Positions 55,360 through 63,980 of a DNA stretch of 64,000 nt are shown piece by piece. The stretch spans positions 47,057 through 111,056 of the forward strand of contig CAZTAO010000011.1 of the NCBI GenBank assembly GCA_964611645.1, in the 5' to 3' direction. This stretch comes from CAZTAO01 sp964611645 (GTDB lineage: Bacteria > Armatimonadota > UBA5829). The position numbers and the translations under genes were made by a program. The notes under the pieces were generated by a model. It was not told the origin of the DNA. It made no database searches and saw only the letters and a program-made list of their open reading frames with translations. Each line of letters starts with the position of its first letter. Position 1 is the first letter of the stretch.

Positions 55360-57885
55360 TTACCCTCCCGGTGGAGTTTGGCCCCAGTTGCCGAAGTTCT
55401 GGGCTACTATTCTGCCGCCGGGGGCGAAGACTCGGTTGGGTTTGGTGTAGACCCGCAATCGAAGCTCGGTGTCGGATGCTCCGAGCAGCAGTCTCAGCCC
55501 TCCGGCCTCGGTTTTGGTCGACGCCAACTTGGGGTGGACGCAGGTGAGGTTATCGGCCCTGGCGTCCGGAGGCACGGGGTTGCCGTTGAGGTAGACCGTG
55601 CCAAGTTCGCGTCCGGGAAGCGGGACCAGGAGGCTCAGTTGGACTCCAGCGGGAATCGTGATGTCCATATCCACGCTCCTTGTTTCCCGGCTCACGCAGC
55701 AGACCAGTTCGATAATACCTTTGGGAGTAGGGACCTTGGACCGCAGCCAGTCCAGACCGGTTGGTTTCGGGGCAATCTCAACAGCCTCGAACCCCGGCTT
55801 CAATGCTCTAATTCCGGCATAGTGGGCGGGGAGCGAGTAGACCGGGCCGCAGCAGAACTCGTGGCACAGGCTCCAGAGGCGCTCGGGGATTGTGCCGTCG
55901 GGGCTGTCGGGATCGAATGTCTCCCAGAATGTGGTCGCGCCGCGCGCCAGCATCCCACCCCAATACTCGCGGATCCTGTCCAGGGCTTCCTGGTAACGGG
56001 CTTCGTGCACGAGAGCCTCGACCATATAGGAGTTCATGTAACCCGCGCGCATGGGAGGGGCGAGTGTCGGGTCCAGCAGCGCCTTGAGCACGCTCTGCCT
56101 GCGCTCAGATGAGACCGTATTGTACAACAAAGCCAGACCGTTGGTGATCTGGGTGACCGACTGTTCGGACTCAATGAGTGTGTCATTGAACAAGCCTGCT
56201 CCGGGATTCCAAAAGAGCTTCTCTATGGTTTGAGCAAGTCGGTTTCCACGAATGAAAAGCTCGCCCGCGGTTGCGGAGTCTCCCACTTCGCGAGCAATCC
56301 ACGCACCCCTGCGGATACCCTCGCAGATGATTATCTGCTCAGCGGCCAGCTTATCGACCGCCTTGAGGTTGGAGAGGTTGTCCACGAATCTGAAGTTAGG
56401 CTCGTCTGGTTTTCGCGCGAAGAGGCCGTTCTCGTCTTCGTTCTCGTGATACCAGTCCATGCACCGCATCAGGTTTGGATAGAGTTCCTGGAGCAAGTCT
56501 TTGTCGCCCCAATGAATGAAGTAGTCCCATAGGCTCACCACCCAGAACGCAGGGTATTCGGGCAAGTAGCCTATCTCGGTGGGAGCGGGGCCTATTGCGG
56601 GAATCAGCCCATTGGCCCTCTGGATACGTGCGAACTGCCGCAGCCCCTTGCGAGCCAAGTCCTGGGTGCCGTAAGCGTAGTAGGAAAGCTTCGCGCCAAC
56701 CGCTATGTCTCCGCAGTACAATGCTTCCTCGCGGAACGGACAGTCCTCGTAGTGGTCCTGCATACACATCTGGACCGTGTACTTGCCGACCTCCCAGATG
56801 CGGTTGAGTGTCTCATCGGAACACCTGAACTCGCCGAGGTGCTGCACCGGATATGACCGCCTGTAGCAGACAACCCGGCGGATCTTCACAGGCCCGGGGC
56901 AGTCCTTGAATGTCAGCATCAGGTATCTGCCGCCCCGGCGTTCTACCGGGCGGTAGGTCTGTGGGCCTTTGCTCATTCGCCAGGTGTCTAGAACAGTCGT
57001 ATTCAGCGATTCCCCATACGATAGCTCGACCACCCCACCCTCGCTGTCGGCAAGCTCGACCTCGAAGTAGCCGAAAGCGTTGACTCCGAAGTCCAGGATG
57101 ACGCTGGGTGAGAAGTCCGGTTTCAGCGGATCCACAATGGCGCAGGAATCATCATCTGAGCGCAGGGCTTCCGGGGAGGTGACGTCGTATCTCTCGCCCC
57201 CGTAGGCGCGTCCGCAGGTGTGGTAGAACACATCCTGGGGGTAGATCTTCTCCAGCCGCAGCGGCGGAACCTCGCGCGGGATGAGGCTAGTCCAGGGGTC
57301 GGTTTCCACAGGGCCAAGCACGTGAGCGTCGCTCCACGCTGAATCATCAAACCCCGGGTTCTGCCAACCGATTACTTCGAGGTTGGCGTCATAGACTTCT
57401 TTGAAAGCGCCACGGTGGCCAGAGATGGGTTCGGTGACTGGCTCTCGGGAGGGATCACGCAGGACTCGCCAGTTGCCGCCTGTCGCTTCTGCCGGCCTTC
57501 CATCAACCTCAAGCTGGAGCAAGAAGCCGCCGCGGCCGGGGTCCTGCAGGAGAACGCTTTCCATTGTCGGTCCGAAGTTGTAGCATCGGGCTGCTATGAC
57601 GTTCGCGCCCGGCTTCAGGAAGCGCGTGACATCATAGGAATCGAAGTATGTCCACTCAGGATAGGACGGGCTGGGGCCGAAGCCCACGGACTGCCCGTTG
57701 ATGAATAACTCGTAAATGCTGGTGGCAGTAACCCACACGCTCGCGGATTTCGGAGCGGAGTCAAGCTTCAACTCGCGCCGGGCGAGGAGGTGGAAGTTGT
57801 CCATATTATCAACCGGCGGATGCCATATCCACTGCGCATCCCATCTGGCGGGCGGGTTCGGGGGTTTGTAGGATTCGGGAATCAT
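55360..57885 (-). CDS. Alpha-L-rhamnosidase (GH78)
   Basis: 841 residues, ATG 57885, with AGGTGAG upstream. Domains in order: N-terminal beta-sandwich (WDAQWIWHPPVDNMDNFHLL, AREL...YELFINGQSVGFGPSPSYPE), a second beta domain, then the (alpha/alpha)6 barrel with the catalytic DHYEDCPFREEALYCGD (general acid Glu), WVVSLWDYFIHW and GATTFWETFDPDSPDG, and a C-terminal beta domain. It releases terminal L-rhamnose from plant glycans such as rhamnogalacturonan. There is no signal peptide, so it is likely cytoplasmic. It reads divergently from an apionate-lactonase-like gene. Confidence 0.9.
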   Translation of the reverse strand: MIPESYKPPNPPARWDAQWIWHPPVDNMDNFHLLARRELKLDSAPKSASVWVTATSIYELFINGQSVGFGPSPSYPEWTYFDSYDVTRFLKPGANVIAARCYNFGPTMESVLLQDPGRGGFLLQLEVDGRPAEATGGNWRVLRDPSREPVTEPISGHRGAFKEVYDANLEVIGWQNPGFDDSAWSDAHVLGPVETDPWTSLIPREVPPLRLEKIYPQDVFYHTCGRAYGGERYDVTSPEALRSDDDSCAIVDPLKPDFSPSVILDFGVNAFGYFEVELADSEGGVVELSYGESLNTTVLDTWRMSKGPQTYRPVERRGGRYLMLTFKDCPGPVKIRRVVCYRRSYPVQHLGEFRCSDETLNRIWEVGKYTVQMCMQDHYEDCPFREEALYCGDIAVGAKLSYYAYGTQDLARKGLRQFARIQRANGLIPAIGPAPTEIGYLPEYPAFWVVSLWDYFIHWGDKDLLQELYPNLMRCMDWYHENEDENGLFARKPDEPNFRFVDNLSNLKAVDKLAAEQIIICEGIRRGAWIAREVGDSATAGELFIRGNRLAQTIEKLFWNPGAGLFNDTLIESEQSVTQITNGLALLYNTVSSERRQSVLKALLDPTLAPPMRAGYMNSYMVEALVHEARYQEALDRIREYWGGMLARGATTFWETFDPDSPDGTIPERLWSLCHEFCCGPVYSLPAHYAGIRALKPGFEAVEIAPKPTGLDWLRSKVPTPKGIIELVCCVSRETRSVDMDITIPAGVQLSLLVPLPGRELGTVYLNGNPVPPDARADNLTCVHPKLASTKTEAGGLRLLLGASDTELRLRVYTKPNRVFAPGGRIVAQNFGNWGQTPPGG

Positions 57886-58010
57886 ATCTCACCTCGATGC
57901 TGTCGCTATCTTCAACATCTTAGGCGGGCAACACTTACTTCCCTTCACCCGCGCAGGACTTCCTTGCCCTCGCGCCTAACTCTCTGGTGTTGGAGCATCG
58001 GAGGTGGGAG

Positions 58011-59495
58011 TTGGATAGTCGAAAGCTGTATGGGTGGGACAGGCCAGAGCCGGTGGTGGCTTATCTCAATGCGGGGCCGATCAGCCTGAAGTTTCAGGAC
58101 GGGGAACTGCGCTACCTGCAGGCAGGGGGCAAAGAGATCATCCGCCGGGTCTACTTCGCGGTGCGCGACCGCGTCTTTGACACCGCAATGCCGGTCTTTG
58201 ACAAGTTGGAGGTTGAGGACAATGGCAGCAGCTTCCGGGTGTCGATGAGCGCTACGTGCAAGAACGAGACCGAGAACGCGGATTTCAGTTGGACAGGAGA
58301 GATTGTCGGCTCGGAGGATGGGGTTATCACGTTCAGCGTGGACGGAGTGGTGAACTCTGCGTTCAAATCCCCTCGCGTCGGCCTCAACGTGCTCTACGGA
58401 ACGGAATCACTCTGCGGGCAGGAATATGAAGTTCTCCATCCCGATGGCGCGGTATCGCAAAGCTCCTTCCCGCACGATGTCCAGCATTCGCTGCTTGAGG
58501 AGAGCCTGAGGACGCTGACCTACGAGACCGCGACCGAAATGAAGGTAACAACCGAGTTCATAGGCTGCATCTGCCAGATGGAAGACCAGCGCAACTACGG
58601 AGACAGTTCGTTCAAGGCGCTCAGCTCGCTCACCTACAGCTACCCCGATCTTCAGGCTGGGCTTCGGGCCAGCCAGACGGTGCGGATCAGCGTGGAGAAT
58701 GCCGACACGCTCCCCAGCCGCGAGACGGACAAATACACGGTGACGGTCGGCAGCAGCATCTTTGGATCGCACGTGCCGAAGCTGCTGGAGATTGAGCCGG
58801 CAACCGACACCCCGGTGTTCTTTGACATCAGCGCCATGCCCTACGGAAGCTACAGTGGTGAAGTGTTGAGATGGTTCTACAACCCGTCACTGCACCAACC
58901 CGACGATGACACATTCGTCGAGAACCCCTCCGCGATCATCGACCAGGTCCGCACCGCGCGGAAGATAGCCCCTGGGGCGCAGATGCGGGTCAACCCGGAG
59001 ACCGCGCTGCGGCTGGAGCCGGTGGCATTCGACTCCCCCCACATCCGCCCGGGCCCGGACCCTCGCAACAACGGCCTCTTCGCCGCAATGTGGGCAGCGC
59101 TTGTGTGGAAGTACGCCACCGAGGCCGGAGTCGAGGAACTGGTCTTCAAGCGTCGGGACGGGTTCTGGGGCGCGATTCACAAGTTGATGAAGCCGTATGA
59201 AGGGTGGACGGCGCACGCAGTCGGTGTCCCGCTTGGCGTCCGACCCGCTCTTCAGACTCTAGCTCTGAACAGTGAGGACTCAAGGTGCCTCCTGCTGATC
59301 AATGCTTCCGCCGAAACCATCACTGCTCGAATCCGGCCTGGGTTCCTGCCTGGGTCTGTGCGAATGGCCCGCATTAACGCCGATGTGAACCCCGAGAATG
59401 AACTTGCGTGGGAGAGTGTGGACTCAGCGGCCAGCATCAAACTGGGGGCGTTGGAGGTGGCAGTTGTTGCAGCGGAAACGGCGCGTACTAACTAG
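58011..59495 (+). CDS. D-apionate-lactonase-like protein
   Basis: 494 residues from TTG 58011, chosen because GGAGG lies 6 nt upstream; GTG 57987 adds 8 residues. The stretch CQMEDQRNYGDSSFKALSSL resembles the MEDQRNWTDASFKTY region I recall from the D-apionate lactonase (ApnL) family, an enzyme of D-apiose catabolism that opens the apionolactone ring. The rest is a two-domain beta-rich/barrel-like protein; the C-terminal end has AVGVPLGVRPALQTL. The family assignment rests on memory of that motif only, so confidence is moderate. It faces the GH78 rhamnosidase; the stop codon shares CTAG with the convergent MNT gene. Confidence 0.6.
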   Translation: MDSRKLYGWDRPEPVVAYLNAGPISLKFQDGELRYLQAGGKEIIRRVYFAVRDRVFDTAMPVFDKLEVEDNGSSFRVSMSATCKNETENADFSWTGEIVGSEDGVITFSVDGVVNSAFKSPRVGLNVLYGTESLCGQEYEVLHPDGAVSQSSFPHDVQHSLLEESLRTLTYETATEMKVTTEFIGCICQMEDQRNYGDSSFKALSSLTYSYPDLQAGLRASQTVRISVENADTLPSRETDKYTVTVGSSIFGSHVPKLLEIEPATDTPVFFDISAMPYGSYSGEVLRWFYNPSLHQPDDDTFVENPSAIIDQVRTARKIAPGAQMRVNPETALRLEPVAFDSPHIRPGPDPRNNGLFAAMWAALVWKYATEAGVEELVFKRRDGFWGAIHKLMKPYEGWTAHAVGVPLGVRPALQTLALNSEDSRCLLLINASAETITARIRPGFLPGSVRMARINADVNPENELAWESVDSAASIKLGALEVAVVAAETARTN

Positions 59496-59815
59496 TGGTG
59501 TGCCGACTCAGCAGCGTGGATCACCTCTCCCGTTCGCAGAACTTCGTCCAAGAACCCGCTTGCATTTGCATTCCGCGAAAGCAGGTGGGGTTCTATCATT
59601 GCGTCGATATCGTTGCGAAGGTGGCACAGACGAGCAGCCATTGTCAGGAAGTCCCCGTCAATCGATGGCAAGATAATAGCCACGTCAATGTCGCTATATT
59701 TGTGCGCTTGCCCTCTGGTGTGCGAGCCGAAGAGAATGACTTCACAGCCAGGAAACTCTTGCGACACTAGTCGGGCATATTTCGCAACTCTTCGTCGCAC
59801 TTGCCTCTTATCCAT
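59492..59815 (-). CDS. MNT-type nucleotidyltransferase (HEPN/MNT pair)
   Basis: 107 residues. GCEVILFGSHTRGQAHKYSD and IDVAIIL give the GSx10DxD nucleotidyltransferase site; IDAMIEPHLL follows with the third acidic residue. It overlaps the preceding HEPN gene by 49 bp, an arrangement different in order from the pair at 13 kb (toxin gene first here). Possible antitoxin function by nucleotidylation of the HEPN partner is inferred from the family. Confidence 0.82.
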   Translation of the reverse strand: MDKRQVRRRVAKYARLVSQEFPGCEVILFGSHTRGQAHKYSDIDVAIILPSIDGDFLTMAARLCHLRNDIDAMIEPHLLSRNANASGFLDEVLRTGEVIHAAESAHH

Positions 59816-60213
59816 TGCAGAAACTGCTCCGTCCTTTCAATCAACTCTCTGCACCGCTGTTTGGTCAGTGACTGCAGTATTTTGCGCTTTTCGTCAGGAT
59901 ACCTTGCTTCGATATTCAGCGGCTCCAGAATGTTCAGCAACTCGCGGTTCTCTTCGCTGAGGTCCCCGTAACACTCCACCAACTGGGCCAGCTTCACCAG
60001 GGCGTGTATGTACGGCGGAGAGCAGCGCTGAACCAGCAAGTGCAGGCCCTTTAGGCTCTTCTCCGCGACCTGATGGCACATGAAGCCAACATAGAGCCGG
60101 TGGCCACCCTTCAACATCGTCCGCGCAACAGCCAGATCGTAATCAGCCAAATCTATCCAATAGTTGGACCGTTTGGTTGCTTCGTCCAGATTGAGGTGGT
60201 CACGTGCCGTCAT
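59767..60213 (-). CDS. HEPN-domain protein
   Basis: About 148 residues. ATG 60213 is chosen because the upstream ATG 60225 lies within the predicted -10 element. HEPN (PF05168) pattern: SNYWIDLADYDLAVARTMLK, then YVGFMCHQVAEKSLKGLHLL, and a helical C-terminus with LTKQRCRELIERTEQFLQWI. In this family HEPN proteins are RNases or RNase-like partners of MNT nucleotidyltransferases. Without an obvious Rx4-6H motif its RNase activity is uncertain. It overlaps the MNT gene. Confidence 0.78.
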   Translation of the reverse strand: MTARDHLNLDEATKRSNYWIDLADYDLAVARTMLKGGHRLYVGFMCHQVAEKSLKGLHLLVQRCSPPYIHALVKLAQLVECYGDLSEENRELLNILEPLNIEARYPDEKRKILQSLTKQRCRELIERTEQFLQWIRGKCDEELRNMPD

Positions 60214-60223
60214 ATCATGTGTC

Positions 60224-60229
60224 ATTATA
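60224..60229 (-). promoter_or_regulatory. Extended -10 promoter of the HEPN/MNT pair
   Basis: Minus strand TGGTATAAT: TATAAT (60229-60224) with TG one base upstream; no clear -35. Transcription would start about at 60217, leaving almost no leader before ATG 60213 (possibly leaderless). Confidence 0.55.
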
Positions 60230-60276
60230 CCACAGTCGAAACCACCCTCGCCTATTCATAAGTTTCCCATCTACCC

Positions 60277-60346
60277 GCCAATTTGGGGTATTATACCTGA
60301 TATCGTATCTGAAAGAGGGAGAGCCTGGCATGGCGGATGACAAGAC
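60277..60346. repeat. Copy 1 of the guaB promoter/start duplication
   Basis: 70 bp matching 61281-61350 at 67 positions. It includes the -10 region (TATTAT here), a GATA-TCG-TATC palindrome, the GAGGGAGAG ribosome-binding site and ATGGCGGATGACAAGAC. Confidence 0.95.
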
Positions 60347-60362
60347 GCGCCGGGCCTCTTGA
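60330..60362 (+). pseudogene. guaB 5' fragment encoding a 10-residue leader-like peptide
   Basis: ATG 60330 with the guaB ribosome-binding site encodes MADDKT like GuaB, then diverges (RRAS) and stops at 60360-60362. It is a duplicated guaB start, or a leader peptide; no known function. Confidence 0.55.
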
Positions 60363-60480
60363 GGTGGCGGTATTGGAGAGCGGGCGGTGACAAACCAGGC
60401 ACCCGCACGCCGCGACATTGACGCGGGGGCACGGGTCCGGTAGAATTGGCGCTAGATAAGGGATTACTCCGGAGGACTAT

Positions 60481-61218
60481 ATGCCGATCAGTTGGGAATG
60501 GCAGCGCAAGGTAGATGGCATTATCAAGCCGTATGGAAAGCAGCGCTGGTCGGACACTGCGAAGGAGAAGGCGCTCGCCGCACTCAACGGTAAAGCGAAC
60601 CCGGTCGTGCTGGAGGCGGGGTGCGGGAAAGAGTGCTGGATCACCCGGTCGCTGCGCGAGAGTATTACCTCTTTGCGAGTTATCGGGGTGGACATCGATG
60701 AAGATTGCCTGAACAATCCGGATGTGGATGAGGCCCACGTAGCCTCGATATGCGAAATGCCGGTCAAGGATGAGTCGGTGGACCTGATAGTGAGCGGGTA
60801 CGTTCTGGAGCACCTGGAGGACCCGGAATCAGCGTTTCGGGAAATGAACAGAGTCCTGAAACCCGGAGGGATGGTAATTGCGTGGACACCAAACCTATAC
60901 AGCCCATATTCCATCGTTTCATACCTGACCCCGCACTGGGCTCACACAGGCGTCCGAATGCTGACTTGGGGAAAGCAGGAAGCGGAGAATGCACCCACAT
61001 TCTACCGTGCAAACACCGTCGGTCGGATCAGGAAACTGGCCCAACTCACAGGTTTCGGTGTCGAATCCAGCGCATACTGCGCTACCGGATACTCGTATTT
61101 CAGGATGTCAAAGCCCACGTACATCGTGGCTGCAACCATGGCCAGGCTCCTTTCTTTGCTGCCACTGGGCTTCTTTAAGCACACGATCTTCTGTGTCCTT
61201 ATCAAGACGCCCAAGTGA
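60481..61218 (+). CDS. Class I SAM-dependent methyltransferase
   Basis: 245 residues, GGAGG 6 nt before ATG 60481. VVLEAGCGKECWITRSL gives motif I, RVIGVDIDEDCL motif II, and DLIVSGYVLEHLEDPESAFR the post-II/III region of class I methyltransferases of the Methyltransf_11/25 type. The C-terminal KPTYIVAATMARLLSLLPLG is hydrophobic. The methylated substrate is unknown. The gene lies exactly between two copies of the guaB promoter region, suggesting that it was inserted there. Confidence 0.85.
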   Translation: MPISWEWQRKVDGIIKPYGKQRWSDTAKEKALAALNGKANPVVLEAGCGKECWITRSLRESITSLRVIGVDIDEDCLNNPDVDEAHVASICEMPVKDESVDLIVSGYVLEHLEDPESAFREMNRVLKPGGMVIAWTPNLYSPYSIVSYLTPHWAHTGVRMLTWGKQEAENAPTFYRANTVGRIRKLAQLTGFGVESSAYCATGYSYFRMSKPTYIVAATMARLLSLLPLGFFKHTIFCVLIKTPK

Positions 61219-61280
61219 GACGGGCCGGAGCTGTCCGACAACTCACAACAGTCGGCGAATGCCCAAGTTTCCCTCAACCA

Positions 61281-61350
61281 GCCAATTTGGGGTATAATAC
61301 CTGATATCGTATCTGAAAGAGGGAGAGTCAGGCATGGCGGATGACAAGAC
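61281..61350. repeat. Copy 2 of the guaB promoter/start duplication
   Basis: The original guaB promoter, ribosome-binding site and first six codons. The three differences from copy 1 are A/T in the -10 (TATAAT here) and TC-A versus CC-T just before the ATG. Confidence 0.95.
61293..61298 (+). promoter_or_regulatory. guaB promoter -10 element
   Basis: Perfect TATAAT. A GATA-TCG-TATC palindrome (61303-61313) lies just downstream. The -35 region is weak (GTTTCC-like). Confidence 0.6.
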
Positions 61351-62863
61351 CAGTTTCAAGGGCGCTGATGGACTGAGCGCGGATGAACTATTTGGCTCCG
61401 GCAAGGGGCTTACCTATGACGACCTCATTGTCCTGCCAGGCTACATAGACTTCCAGGCGAGCGAAGTGTCGCTGGAGATCAATGTCACCCGAAACCTCCG
61501 CATCAAGCGGCCGATTGTCAGTTCCCCGATGGACACAGTCACCGAATGGAAGATGGCGGCCTATCTGGGACTGCTTGGCGGCCTCGGGATTATCCACTAC
61601 AACAACACCATCGAGGCGCAGGTCGAGCACGTGCGCAAGGTGAAGCGCTTTGAGAACGGGTTCATAGTCGACCCGGTGGTGCTCAGCCCCAAGCACACGG
61701 TAGCCGATGTCGACGCCCTCAAGCGGGAGCAAGGGTTCTCCGGCGTGCCAATTACCGAAGATGGGACGCTGGGTTCCAAGCTGATGGGTATAGTCACCAA
61801 CCGCGACATCGACTTCGAGAAAGACCGCTCTACGCCGCTCCGGGATGTAATGACCACCGACCTTGTCACCGCCAACGAAGGCGTTACCCTCCACGTAGCC
61901 AACCAGATCCTCAAGCAGAGCAAGAAGGGCAAGCTGCCGGTTGTTGACGGCGATTTCAGGCTTGTCGCGCTGCTGTCCCGGACCGACCTCCTCAAGAACA
62001 AAGATTACCCATTTGCCTCCAAGAATGTCGGCAAGCAGCTCCTGGTCGGAGCGGCGGTTTCCACCAAACCGGAAGATCGCGAGAGAGTGGAAGCGCTGGC
62101 ATCGGTGGGAACGGACGTGATCCTGATCGACTCCGCCCAGGGGTTCTCGGCCTACCAACTCGAGATGCTCAAGTTCATCAAAAGCAACTTCCCGGATGTC
62201 GAGGTCATAGCAGGCAACGTGGTTACCAGCGACCAGTGCAAAGCCCTCATAGACGCCGGCGCGGACGCGCTGAGAGTCGGGATGGGGCCGGGGTCCATAT
62301 GTATCACGCAGAACATGATGGCTGTCGGCAGGCCGCAAGCTTCAGCCGTATTCCACTGCTCCAGATATGCCAAGCAGCACGGAGTGTCGGTGATAGCCGA
62401 CGGCGGCATCCAGGGCATCGGGCATATCGCCAAAGCACTGGCCTGCGGGGCATCCGCGGCGATGGCCGGTTACCTGCTGGCGGGAACGGCCGAAGCTCCC
62501 GGCGAGTACTTCTACGAGAACGGGATGCGGGTGAAGCGTTACCGAGGCATGGCCAGCATCGAGGCGATGGCAGTGGGCGGAGGAAAGCGCTACCTCGAGG
62601 AGAAGAACAACGACCTGGTTGTTGTTCCTCAGGGAGTATCCGGGACTGTTCTGGACAGAGGCTCGCTCACCGACTACGTCCCATACCTGATGAAGGGCTT
62701 GCAGCAGAGCTTCCAGGATATGGGCACCCGGGACGCCGCGGCCCTGCACGACGCAGTCTTCTCCGGCAGGCTCAGATTCGAGACAAGGACCACCGCCGCG
62801 CAAGCAGAAGGCAGTGTCCACAGCCTCTACTCGTATAGAGAGCCGAAGTTTGGGATACGGTAG
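61334..62863 (+). CDS. guaB: Inosine-5'-monophosphate dehydrogenase
   Basis: 509 residues, full length. It oxidises IMP to XMP with NAD+, the rate-limiting step of GTP synthesis. Landmarks: GLTYDDLIVLPGYIDF, two CBS domains at ~100-220 (VDPVVLSPKHTVADVDALKR, TTDLVTANEGVTLHVANQIL), RVGMGPGSICITQNMMAVG with the catalytic Cys, and the flap region with SGTVLDRGSL. GAGGGAGAG precedes ATG 61334. Its promoter and start region are duplicated 1 kb upstream. Confidence 0.97.
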   Translation: MADDKTSFKGADGLSADELFGSGKGLTYDDLIVLPGYIDFQASEVSLEINVTRNLRIKRPIVSSPMDTVTEWKMAAYLGLLGGLGIIHYNNTIEAQVEHVRKVKRFENGFIVDPVVLSPKHTVADVDALKREQGFSGVPITEDGTLGSKLMGIVTNRDIDFEKDRSTPLRDVMTTDLVTANEGVTLHVANQILKQSKKGKLPVVDGDFRLVALLSRTDLLKNKDYPFASKNVGKQLLVGAAVSTKPEDRERVEALASVGTDVILIDSAQGFSAYQLEMLKFIKSNFPDVEVIAGNVVTSDQCKALIDAGADALRVGMGPGSICITQNMMAVGRPQASAVFHCSRYAKQHGVSVIADGGIQGIGHIAKALACGASAAMAGYLLAGTAEAPGEYFYENGMRVKRYRGMASIEAMAVGGGKRYLEEKNNDLVVVPQGVSGTVLDRGSLTDYVPYLMKGLQQSFQDMGTRDAAALHDAVFSGRLRFETRTTAAQAEGSVHSLYSYREPKFGIR

Positions 62864-62877
62864 TTGCCGTTACGTTG

Positions 62878-62902
62878 CCCTCCAGGTAGGATGCCTGGAG
62901 GG
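62878..62902. repeat. CCCTCCAGGTA palindrome, copy 5
   Basis: CCCTCCAGGTA (62878-62888) and TGCCTGGAGGG (62892-62902), one G-T pair, followed by ATGAAG as after copy 3. Confidence 0.8.
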
Positions 62903-63005
62903 ATGAAGAAGGTCGCGGTGGCGCACAGTCTGGGCTGCGGGAACTCAGGCTGCGTTTGAATTGGCACATGATCTATGACCGACGTTCCCGCAGCATACCA
63001 GTAAT

Positions 63006-63047
63006 CCCCTCTCCCCTTGCGGGAGAGGGTCAGGGTGAGGGGTCTCT
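63006..63047. repeat. CCCCTCTCC palindrome
   Basis: CCCCTCTCCCCTTGCGGGAGAGGGTCAGGGTGAGGGG, in the gap between guaB and the HAD gene. Confidence 0.7.
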
Positions 63048-63089
63048 CCCACCGCCAACACCTATCGAAAGGAAACACCAGCAAGCCTC

Positions 63090-63911
63090 ATGAGCCACAG
63101 CAACTACATCGAGATACTCAATCCCAACCTCAGGACCTCCAACATCAAGCACGCGCTTTTTGACTTCGACGGCACCATCTCCGTTATGCGAGAGGGTTGG
63201 CCGGGTGTGATGATACCTCTGATGGTCGAACTGCTCCTTGACACCCCCAACAATGAAGGCGCCGAGGCGCTTGAGCAGTACTGCCGGGAATACGTGGACC
63301 AGTCCACCGGCATCGACACCATCTACCAGATGATGCACATTGCGGAGCAGGTCGAGGCTCGAGGCGGCGTTCCGCTTGAGCCTATGGACTACAAGAAAGA
63401 GTATCTGCTGCGGCTGATGCTGCGGATCCAGCACCGCATAGACAGCGTCAAGTCCGGCACAGTGCAGCCCAAGGATATGGTGATGGAGGGGTCGCTGGAG
63501 TTCCTTGAACTGCTGAAATCTAACGGCATCAAGATGTACGTAGCCAGCGGAACGGACCATGCGAATGTGGTCGACGAGGCGACAGCCCTGGGAGTCGCGC
63601 ACTACTTCGGCGGACACATCTACGGCGCGCTGGACAACTACCTTGAGCGGTCCAAGGCTAAGGTCATCAAGGACATCCTGGAAACCAACCACCTCTCCGG
63701 CGACAGCCTGATGGTGCTGGGCGACGGGTTTGTGGAGATCGAAAACTGCAAAGCGGTAGGTGGGATATCCATCGGCGTAGCTTCCGACGAGGTCAACCGC
63801 AAGGGCTTGAACGAGTGGAAGCGGGAGAGGCTGATAAGGGCCGGCGCGGATGTGATCATCCCAGATTTCTCCGACATTCCCGCGCTGAAGGGACTGCTGT
63901 TTGGATGTTAG
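63090..63911 (+). CDS. HAD-superfamily hydrolase
   Basis: 273 residues. HAD motifs: I ALFDFDGTISVMRE (nucleophile Asp), II VASGTDHANVVDE, III lysine before VIKDILETNHLSG, IV MVLGDGFVEIENCKA. The extra helical region (ETDPVDQST-like, ~60-120) is the cap. It is a phosphatase-type enzyme acting on an unknown phosphorylated sugar or metabolite. Start ATG 63090. The ribosome-binding site (AAGGAAA) is weak and distant. Confidence 0.85.
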   Translation: MSHSNYIEILNPNLRTSNIKHALFDFDGTISVMREGWPGVMIPLMVELLLDTPNNEGAEALEQYCREYVDQSTGIDTIYQMMHIAEQVEARGGVPLEPMDYKKEYLLRLMLRIQHRIDSVKSGTVQPKDMVMEGSLEFLELLKSNGIKMYVASGTDHANVVDEATALGVAHYFGGHIYGALDNYLERSKAKVIKDILETNHLSGDSLMVLGDGFVEIENCKAVGGISIGVASDEVNRKGLNEWKRERLIRAGADVIIPDFSDIPALKGLLFGC

Positions 63912-63980
63912 GCACCCACGTCTGCGGGCGCCTTTTACACTCTGGCATACTAAGTAGACTCACAGTGGAGGTAGTGTGGT

